Shown: positions 27,944-36,100 of the stretch, piece by piece
Numbering within the stretch: position 1 is the stretch's first letter
Layout of the letters: the number at the start of each line of letters is the position of its first letter
Assembly: GCF_015352985.1 (NCBI RefSeq)
Contig: NZ_JACYXF010000009.1
Span: 1-64,000 of the forward strand
Reading direction: 5' to 3'
DNA from: Noviherbaspirillum malthae
Lineage (GTDB): Bacteria > Pseudomonadota > Gammaproteobacteria > Burkholderiales > Burkholderiaceae_D
DNA length: 64,000 nt
Translations under genes and position numbers: made by a program
Notes under the pieces: model-generated
What the model was told of the DNA's origin: nothing
The model's input: the letters and a program-made list of their open reading frames with translations, nothing else
Databases searched by the model: none

Positions 27944-30900
27944 TCAGTGAATGTGCAGGTTCGCCTGCACCCGGAGCAGATCCGTGAAATGCTCCGCCGA
28001 TACCGGCTCGCTGAAGAAGTAGCCCTGTACGCTGTCGCAATCGTTGTCGCGCAGGAAATCGAACTGCTGCTGGGTCTCGGCGCCTTCCGCGATCACGCTG
28101 CATTCGAGGCTGTGCGCCAGGTTGATGATGGCCTTGGTGATTGCCGCATCGCTGCGGCTGAAGGGCACGCCCTGCACGAACGACTGGTCTATCTTCACCG
28201 CCCGGATCGGGAACTGCTTCAGGTAAGCCAGCGATGAATAGCCGGCGCCGAAATCGTCGATGGCCACGCTGACGCCGATGTCGCGCAAGGCCCCAAGCAC
28301 CGCAATGGCCTTCTCGGGATCGGCCATGACCGCGCTCTCCGCGATCTCGAGTTCCAGATAGCGGGCCTCCAGCCGGGTGTCGGCAAGAATGTCCATGATG
28401 TTGTCGATCAGCCTGTCATCGCTCAACTGCCGCGCCGACAGGTTGACCGCGACTTTCATGCGCGCCGGATTGACCTTCTGCCATTCCCGGTTCTGCCTGC
28501 AGGCATTGCGGATCGCCCAGTAGCCGATGGAATGGATCAGACCCACTTCCTCGGCGAGGCGGATGAAGCGCTGCGGCGGCACCGAGCCGAACATCGGATG
28601 GTTCCAGCGCAGCAGCGCCTCCATGCCGCTGATGCGGTTGCTCAGCACATCCATCTTGGGCTGGTAGAGGATGAACAGCTCATTGTTCTCGATGGCGCGG
28701 CTGAGCGCGGTTTCCATCGCGATTCTTTCCTCCGCATGCCGGTTCATCTCGGGGGAGTAATAGCGGTAGTTGTTGCGCCCCACCTGCTTGGCCTGATACA
28801 TCGCGGTATCGGCATGCTTGAGCAGCGTTTCCACGTCGGTGCCGTCGCTGGGGTAGCTGCTGATGCCGATGCTGGTGCTGATGACGAGCGTCTCGCTGCC
28901 GACAACGAGAGGAGGGCGGAAGGCCGCAAGTATCTTTTCCGCGATGACATTGCCACGATGCGGTTCGTCGACATTTTCCACCAGCACGACGAATTCATCG
29001 CCGCCCAGACGCGCGACAGTGTCGGATTCGCGCAGGATCTTCTGCAGGCGGGTGGCCGCCTCCTTCAGGACGAGGTCGCCGACGGCGTGGCCCAGCGTAT
29101 CGTTGATCAGCTTGAAACGGTCGAGGTCGAGGAACAGCACCTCGAGCGACCTCGCGGGCCGCTCCGCGATCGACAGCGCATGCTCCAGCCGCTGGTAGAA
29201 CAGGATGCGGTTGGGCAGCCCGGTCAGCGAATCGTAGTGCGCCAGGTAAGCCATCTGCTGCGCGGTGCGCTTGCGTTCGGTAATGTCCCGGGCGATGAAG
29301 AGCGAAGCCCGCCGGCCGCGGTACATGAAGACCGAGGAATTGAGCTCCAGGTCCAGCACGATGCCGTCGAGACGCCGGATGCCCAGTTCCACCGGCCCCA
29401 CCGCATCGCCTTCGCGCACCTGCTCGATGCGCTGCCGCACGGTGTCGTAGAACTGCGGCATCAGGAACTCATACAGCGAGCGGCCGATGATCTGGTCGCG
29501 ATGGGTTGCGCCGAGCAGGCAGACCGCGGTCTGGTTGGCCAGCACGAAATGGCCGTCCTGCTGCGCAAGGATGGCGTCGGGCGAAAGCTCGACGACGGTG
29601 CGGTAGCGTTCCTCGGCTTCTCGCAGGGAAGCTTCGGCTTCCTTGATATCGCTGATGTCCTGCACGGTGCCGAACATCTTGGCCGGCCGGCCCTGCTCAT
29701 CCGTCTGCAATTGCCCGCGCCCGGCGACATGGCGCACTCCGCCGCCCGGCGGAACGATACGGTATTCGAGATGGAAGGGCTGGCCGAAATTGCGGCAGGC
29801 GCCGATGGCCCGGCCCAGCATCTCGCGGTCATCCGGATGAATGAGCTGCCTGGCGTTGTCGAGCGTCGGCGGGAACTCGTCCTTCTTGACCTGGTAAAGC
29901 CGGTACAGTTCGTCCGACCAGGTGAATTCGTTCGTTTGCAGGTCCCAGTTCCAGCTGCCGATCTGCGCCAGCGACTGCGCCTCCGACAATTGCCGTTCGC
30001 TCTGCGCCAGCTCGCGCTCCACCTGCTTGCGCGCCTCGATGTCTTCCATCAGCGCATCGGTACGTTCCCGCACCCGCTGTTCCAGACTGTCGCGCTCAGC
30101 ACGCAGTGCCTGTTCGACGGCGGCATGGCGATACACCAGGCTGGCCAGTGCCAGGCCGGTGGTGCCGATTACGCAGATATACACCATCAGCAACATGAGC
30201 GAGGTCGACACATCTCCGCTCGCAAAGGGGCTGCTGCCGCGCGCGGTATGCCAGGCCGCGATGGCGCAGATGGTCGCCGTGGTCCAGTTGACGGCGGCAA
30301 AATTGAAGCGGAACGCCGCCCACAGCAGGAAGGGAATGGGCAGGTAGACGATAGGCTTGAAAGGTAAAGTGCCCGCGAATGCGAGTTTGGTGACTGCCAA
30401 CAGCAGCAAGAGGAACATACCTGCCTCGAAGAGCTTCGCGCGGGACCAGGGCCGGCCGCCTGAAATATTCAAAGCCATCAGCCACGGCACGCCGACGATC
30501 ATGCCGGTTGCATCTCCCAGCAGCCAGGTCAGCCATGTCATGGCGGCCTGCGCCGGGGCACCTGCCCGGTCAGGATAGGCATGGGCGATCGCAGCCGCTC
30601 CGAATGTGGCGCCGACGATGGCGCACAGCACCGCGATGCCGACGAAGCGAAAGATCGGTCCCTGGTGGATGAAACCCTTGCGCGAGGGGTAGAAGCGATC
30701 GATCAGGTAGACCACCGCACAGGCTTCCAGCGCGCTGCCGATCCCGATCGCCACGGACGAGATCAGCGGAAGTCCGGTCGACAGCGAGGTACTGAGGATG
30801 GCGCCGATCACGATGGCCGGGGCGATCCAGTAGCCCAGCCTCAATACTGCAAGAACGGCCAGCGCCGCCGGCGGCCACAAGGGGCTGACCATGCCCGGCA

Positions 30901-31048
30901 GCATGCCGAAACCGAAGGACAGGCGGCAGCTCAGGTAATACAGGAAGGTGAACAGGACAAACGCGGAGAGGTAGGACACGCTTCCTGCCCAACGGTCCGG
31001 CAAGGATTGTCGGCTCGCATGACTTTTCAGAATACTGAACAAGTTCAT
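27944..31048 (-). CDS. MASE1-PAS-PAS-GGDEF-EAL bifunctional c-di-GMP enzyme
   Basis: A 1034-residue membrane protein. An N-terminal MASE1 sensor has about eight helices (residues 25-310; FGMLPGMVSPLWPPAALAVL, AGAPAQAAMTWLTWLLGDAT). A coiled coil follows, then two PAS domains (about 350-475 and 480-605). The GGDEF domain is intact (RLGGDEF, 682-686; metal site FLDLDRFK). The EAL domain is intact too (E810 in MEALLRW; EIAESAVM, DDFGAGYSS, KIDQSFV). Both synthesis and hydrolysis of c-di-GMP are possible; dual proteins usually favour one depending on signal. It is read divergently from the two-partner secretion operon. Confidence 0.95.
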   Translation of the reverse strand: MNLFSILKSHASRQSLPDRWAGSVSYLSAFVLFTFLYYLSCRLSFGFGMLPGMVSPLWPPAALAVLAVLRLGYWIAPAIVIGAILSTSLSTGLPLISSVAIGIGSALEACAVVYLIDRFYPSRKGFIHQGPIFRFVGIAVLCAIVGATFGAAAIAHAYPDRAGAPAQAAMTWLTWLLGDATGMIVGVPWLMALNISGGRPWSRAKLFEAGMFLLLLLAVTKLAFAGTLPFKPIVYLPIPFLLWAAFRFNFAAVNWTTATICAIAAWHTARGSSPFASGDVSTSLMLLMVYICVIGTTGLALASLVYRHAAVEQALRAERDSLEQRVRERTDALMEDIEARKQVERELAQSERQLSEAQSLAQIGSWNWDLQTNEFTWSDELYRLYQVKKDEFPPTLDNARQLIHPDDREMLGRAIGACRNFGQPFHLEYRIVPPGGGVRHVAGRGQLQTDEQGRPAKMFGTVQDISDIKEAEASLREAEERYRTVVELSPDAILAQQDGHFVLANQTAVCLLGATHRDQIIGRSLYEFLMPQFYDTVRQRIEQVREGDAVGPVELGIRRLDGIVLDLELNSSVFMYRGRRASLFIARDITERKRTAQQMAYLAHYDSLTGLPNRILFYQRLEHALSIAERPARSLEVLFLDLDRFKLINDTLGHAVGDLVLKEAATRLQKILRESDTVARLGGDEFVVLVENVDEPHRGNVIAEKILAAFRPPLVVGSETLVISTSIGISSYPSDGTDVETLLKHADTAMYQAKQVGRNNYRYYSPEMNRHAEERIAMETALSRAIENNELFILYQPKMDVLSNRISGMEALLRWNHPMFGSVPPQRFIRLAEEVGLIHSIGYWAIRNACRQNREWQKVNPARMKVAVNLSARQLSDDRLIDNIMDILADTRLEARYLELEIAESAVMADPEKAIAVLGALRDIGVSVAIDDFGAGYSSLAYLKQFPIRAVKIDQSFVQGVPFSRSDAAITKAIINLAHSLECSVIAEGAETQQQFDFLRDNDCDSVQGYFFSEPVSAEHFTDLLRVQANLHIH

Positions 31049-31484
31049 CCCAGGCCTTCCGTAGGAGAAGCGGTGAGGAGGTCGAGCGTGTCGCTACACG
31101 ACTGGCCTGATCAATATGCCATTCTTTGTTTCTTATTTTGTTGAATTGGCGCAAACATGGCGGCCCGCCCATTTTGTCTATGACGCCTTTTCAAAACAAT
31201 GGTTTCTGCCGCTCCCAAGCCGATTTCCACGTGCATTCGCAAGAGTTCGAGGACGGCGGCAGGCGGCTTCCACGCAACATGGGAGTGAGCTCAACGCTAT
31301 TTTCCTCGATATAAAAAATGCAATTACTTTGAGATTTATCAAATACTTGCGTTATAGTTTCGTTACGGAAATACAAGGCGGGAATCCAGTCTTGGCCTCG
31401 CGATATCGCGGGTTGCCAAGTGCAGTCTCGCGTGCAGGCGCCTGCCGGCATTACATCATCAGAACCCACCGAGACACGCGGACC
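31049..31484. other. Intergenic region between the MASE1 gene and tpsB
   Basis: About 435 bp between divergent genes. The middle (about 31310-31375) is clearly AT-rich compared with its surroundings and holds a good sigma-70 promoter reading towards tpsB. The long frame extending upstream of tpsB from 31116 shows no domain and is not believed. Confidence 0.6.
31329..31358 (+). promoter_or_regulatory. Sigma-70 promoter for the tpsB-tpsA-fecR operon
   Basis: TTGAGA (31329-31334) and TATAGT (31353-31358), 18 bp apart, each match consensus at five of six positions within an AT-rich patch. The leader to the tpsB ATG would be about 120 nt. Confidence 0.55.
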
Positions 31485-33071
31485 ATGACAACTTCCACTC
31501 TTCGCTTCCTCGCCGGCGCAGCCCTGACCGCGTGTGCGGTGACCTGTCATGCTGCGGAGGAGGATGCGATCGGGCGCTTCGAGATCAGCCGCTTCGACGT
31601 GGCCGGCAATACGCTGCTGGCCCAGCCCCGCATCGACCGCATCCTGGCGCCTTATACCGGAAAAAGCCGCAATTTCGGCGATGTGCAGCAGGCGCTCGAA
31701 GCGCTGGAAGCGGCCTATCACGCGATCGGCTATCACGTCGTCCAGGTCGCGCTGCCGGAGCAGGAGCTGAACCAGGGGGTTGTCAGGCTGCAGGTGATCG
31801 AGACCAGGCTCGGAAAGATCCGCGTCGAGGGCAACCTGCATCACGATGATGTCAATATCCGGCGCAGCGTGCCGGGGCTGCGTGAAGGCATGCCGCCCGA
31901 TCTCGGGCGCGTATCCTCCAGCCTGAAACTGGCCAATGAAAACCCCGCCAAGAAAACCACGCTGCAGCTGCAGAGCGGCGAGCGCGATGATGAAGTCGAT
32001 GCGCTGCTCAAGGTCAGCGACGAAAAATCCTGGCGCGTTGCCGCCCTGATCGACAACAGCGGCAACCGGACCACCGGCCAGACCCAGCTCACCACGCAGC
32101 TGCAATATGCCAATGTCGCCAATGCCGACCAGGTGCTCAGCCTGCAGTACACCACCACGGTGCAGAAACCGAGCCAGGTCAGCGTCTACGGTATCGGCTA
32201 CCACATTCCCTTTTATGCGCTCGGCGATTCGATGGACCTGTTCGCCAGCTATTCGGATGTCGACTCCGGCTCGGTGCTGGCCGGCATCGTCAACTTGCAG
32301 GTCAGCGGACGCGGCACCATCCTCGGCGCGCGCTACAACCAGAACCTGCGCCGCACGGGCGACTATGAGTCGCGCCTGAGCTACGGCATCGACTACCGGG
32401 AATACCGCAACAACGTGACGGTGCAGGGCGCTCAGCTCGGCAATGACGTGACGGTGCATCCGCTCGGCATTACTTACGGCGGCACCTGGACGGCGGGACA
32501 GTCGGAATTCAATTTCAGCATCACCGGCATGCACAACCTGCCCGGCGGCGAGCGCGGCGCACAGGCCGATTTCAACCGGGTGCGGGCCGGCGCGCGCGCG
32601 GGTTACAACATCCTGCGCTACAACGCGAACTATGTGCGGGCGCTGCCCGGCGACTGGCAGATGCGGCTCGGCTTTACCGGCCAGCAGACCGCCGATGCCC
32701 TGGTGCCGGGCGAGCAGTTCGGCGCCGGCGGCGCGAACACGGTGCGCGGATTCAACGAGCGCGAGCTGTCCAACGACCGCGGCCAGCTGATCAATGCCGA
32801 GCTGTACACCTCCAACCTGTGCGGCGCCCTCACATCGATCGCGGCGCAATGCAGGGCCCTGGCTTTCTACGACGTCGCCCAGGTGCGCCGCAACGACCCG
32901 CTTCCAGGCGAACAGGACAGTGCATCGATCGCCAGCGTCGGCCTCGGCATGCGCATGGCGGTGAGCAGATACATGACCATGCAGCTCGACTACGGCCGCG
33001 TGGTCAACGCAGGCGTGACGCAGGCCAGGGGCGACAGCCGGGTGCATGTACGGATCGGCCTGACGTACTGA
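31485..33071 (+). CDS. Two-partner secretion transporter (ShlB/FhaC/HecB family)
   Basis: A 528-residue outer-membrane TpsB protein of the Omp85 superfamily. It has a signal peptide (MTTSTLRFLAGAALTACAV, cleavage after CHA), POTRA domains (about 30-190: FEISRFDVAGNTLLAQPRID, LQVIETRLGKIRVEGNLHHD) and a 16-strand beta-barrel. The barrel's L6 loop carries GGANTVRGFNERELS near residue 419, the conserved VRGF/Y motif. The protein ends in aromatic/hydrophobic IGLTY, as expected for a barrel. It exports the TpsA protein encoded 41 bp downstream. The ATG at 31485 starts the signal peptide; upstream frame extension is rejected. Confidence 0.95.
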   Translation: MTTSTLRFLAGAALTACAVTCHAAEEDAIGRFEISRFDVAGNTLLAQPRIDRILAPYTGKSRNFGDVQQALEALEAAYHAIGYHVVQVALPEQELNQGVVRLQVIETRLGKIRVEGNLHHDDVNIRRSVPGLREGMPPDLGRVSSSLKLANENPAKKTTLQLQSGERDDEVDALLKVSDEKSWRVAALIDNSGNRTTGQTQLTTQLQYANVANADQVLSLQYTTTVQKPSQVSVYGIGYHIPFYALGDSMDLFASYSDVDSGSVLAGIVNLQVSGRGTILGARYNQNLRRTGDYESRLSYGIDYREYRNNVTVQGAQLGNDVTVHPLGITYGGTWTAGQSEFNFSITGMHNLPGGERGAQADFNRVRAGARAGYNILRYNANYVRALPGDWQMRLGFTGQQTADALVPGEQFGAGGANTVRGFNERELSNDRGQLINAELYTSNLCGALTSIAAQCRALAFYDVAQVRRNDPLPGEQDSASIASVGLGMRMAVSRYMTMQLDYGRVVNAGVTQARGDSRVHVRIGLTY

Positions 33072-33112
33072 TGTGCTGATGTACTGACGAGATGAAGGAA
33101 GCTGAGGAATAC

Positions 33113-36100
33113 ATGAGAAGCCAAGCAAGAACCGGCGGCGGGCAGCGCACCTCCGCCGTCCCCGGCTTGAAACGCCGCCTGCTGCCCATGCTGATTGCGG
33201 GATGCTGCCTGCCGTCCCTGTCGACAGGCAATCCGCTCGGCGCACAGGTCGTGAACGGACAGGCGGCATTCAGCCAGCAGGGCAATGTGTTGTCGATCAC
33301 CAGCACGCCCGGCACGATCATCAACTGGCAGACCTTCTCGATCAATCCCGGCGAGATCACCCGTTTCATCCAGCAAAACCCGAACAGCAGCGTCCTCAAC
33401 CGCATCGTCGGCCAGGATCCCTCACAGATCCTCGGCGCGCTTCAATCGAACGGACGCGTTTTCCTGGTCAATCCGAACGGCATCCTGTTCGGCAAGGATG
33501 CACGCATCGACGTCAACGGTCTCGTCGCCTCCACGCTGGCAATCAGCAATGAAGACTTCATCAGCGGACGACTGAACTTCAAGGCCGGCGACAAGGCGGC
33601 CGGCCTGAAGAACCAGGGCGCCATTACCACGCCGTCAGGCGGCAAGGTCTACCTGATTGCACCGAACGTGGAAAACAGCGGCATCATCACGTCGCCGAAG
33701 GGCGAGGTACTGCTCGCCGCCGGACATACGGTGCAGCTGGTGGATTCGCTGGACCCGAACATGCAGGTCGTGCTGAGCGCGCCGGAGAACGAAGCGCTCA
33801 ATCTCGGACAGGTGATCGCCCAGGCCGGCAGGACGGGAATGCTGGGCGCGCTGGTGAAACAGCGCGGCATCATCAATGCCGACAGCGCGGTGATCGGCGA
33901 GAACGGCAAGGTGGTGTTCAAGGCAAGCCGGGATGCCTTGCTGGAAGCGGGCAGCCGCACCAGCGCGCGGGGCGCGGGGAAGGGCGGCGAAGTGATCGTG
34001 CAGGGCGAGCGGGTCGCCGTCAACGGCGATGCGCAAGTCAGTGCCGATGGCAGGCAGGGCGGCGGAAGCGTGCTCATCGGCGGCGACTATCTCGGAAAAA
34101 ATCCATCGATCGCCAATTCCAAGCGCAGCTTCGTCGGCAATGATGCCGTCATCAGCGCCAGTGCTACGGAGAGCGGTCACGGCGGCAAGGTTATCGTCTG
34201 GTCCGATGGCGCAACCGGCGTGTACGGCAGCATTTCAGCGAAAGGCGGTGCGCAGGCCGGGAATGGCGGCTTTGTCGAAACGTCCGGCGCAAAGCTGAGT
34301 GTGGCCGGCGCCCGAATATCCACGGCGGCGCCCAAGGGAAGCGCTGGAAGCTGGCTGCTCGATCCCACCGACCTCAACGTGGTAAGTACGCTGGCTTCTG
34401 TCGGCAATACAATCGCGGCCGATTTCGACGCACTATCCAACGATGACCTTGGAGAAGTGCTGGCGTCGGCTATCAATCTTGCAACAGGAAATGTCACGCT
34501 GACGGCCAGCGGCAACATTACCGTCACGAGTGCCATTTCACGGGCAACCCCTAACCAGGGCCTGGCGATGCAGGCCGGCGGCAATGTCGCGATCAACAAC
34601 AGCATCAATACCAATGGCGGAAACCTGACCCTGCAAGCCGCCTCCGGCATTACCCAGGATTCGGCAAGCGTCATCACCGCGTCCCAGCTTACGGTAACTG
34701 CAACGAACGGCAGTATCGCAATGGCTGGCTCCAACGCGGTCGGCACTTTCACAGGAGCCGCAGGAACATCGCTCGACTTCAAAAATGGCGCGGCCGACCT
34801 GACAGTACAGGGACTCACCGCGGGCGCCAACGATGCGGCAAACGTGTCGTCCGGTACCAGGCTGACAGTCAATGGCATGAGCACATGGTCGGGAAGCGGA
34901 AGCAGGACGCTTTCGTCGCAGGGGGATTTGGTCCTCAATACCAATCTGGCGGCCTCCACCAATGGCACAGGCGCGGCGAACTTCATTGCAAAATCGACAG
35001 CCGGCAATGTCACGCTCAATTCAGGCAGCGACATCAAGTTCACCGGTACTGCCTTCAAGCTGCTTGCCGGCGGCAATGTGAACATCAATTCAGCTGTTGA
35101 CTCGGGAAGCGCCTACACGACCGTCATCGGCGGGTGGGATGGAGTGGATGCGAACCCGCAAATCAGCTCCAGTACTGCAAGCAGCATCAGCTTCGGTTCG
35201 GGAGGTGCACTTAGCAGCTCTGCTACAGCCATCTACAAGGCAGGCTCGGGAGGGATCTCGACGAGCGGCATTGGTGGAGGCGCATCCGGCGTGTTCATCG
35301 CCAGCCCTTATGTTGCCCTGTATTCGAAAGGCGGCATTTCAATTGGCAAGCTGGATGGAAACGTCATGGCAAAAGCGGGTGGCGATGTTTCAATCGCAGA
35401 CGCGGGGGCCTTCGTGCTGCCGACCGGCACAGCTTACGATCCACTGGTGCCAGTTGGCGTATCCACCAGCAGCGGCAATGTAACGATCAAGGCCGGCAGC
35501 AACTCGCTCAGCAGCATTGATGCTCCGGTTTCCGCAACGGGAACCGTAACCATCAACTCCGACAAGCTTATTGTGAATGCTACCGTTACCGGGACCAAAG
35601 TTGCGCTGGCTCCGGTGACCTCGGGTACCGCCATTGAGGTCGCCACGAGCAATCCCGACAAAGTCCCGGCAGGCATGCGACTGACTGCGGCTGAACTGAA
35701 CAAGATAAATGCCGGCACTCTCACGATCGGTGATGCGAGTAGCGGCAATATTCAGATCCAGGGAAAACTGCTGGGCGGGACCGGCGGAGCGCTTGAGCAT
35801 GTCACCGCCGGCATGAGCCTGAAGTCCGGCGGAGCCATTACGCAGACGGCCGGCAGTACCATCGTCGGCGGATCGAAAGTGCAGGCAACCGGCAGCAGCG
35901 TCACCCTGACCGAGAATAATTCAACCGGCGTCATCGCCGGCTTTGCCAGCACCGGCGACTTCAGATACCGTTCGCTTAATGGCATTTCCGTGCAGGCCAT
36001 AGATGATGTCGAAGGCATTAGCGTACCCATCGGGAAAAACGTGGAACTGGTATCCACCCACGCAACTGCCGGCATCAGCCAGAGCAGCCGCATTACCGGC

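Noticed and set aside
28532..30367. A 611-codon plus-strand frame inside the MASE1-GGDEF-EAL gene
   Set aside because: Antisense to intact GGDEF and EAL motifs and composed mainly of Arg, His, Gln and Asp; not a gene.
31116..31484. N-terminal extension of tpsB by 123 codons
   Set aside because: The extension covers the promoter region and has no homology-like features; the ATG at 31485 begins a proper signal peptide.
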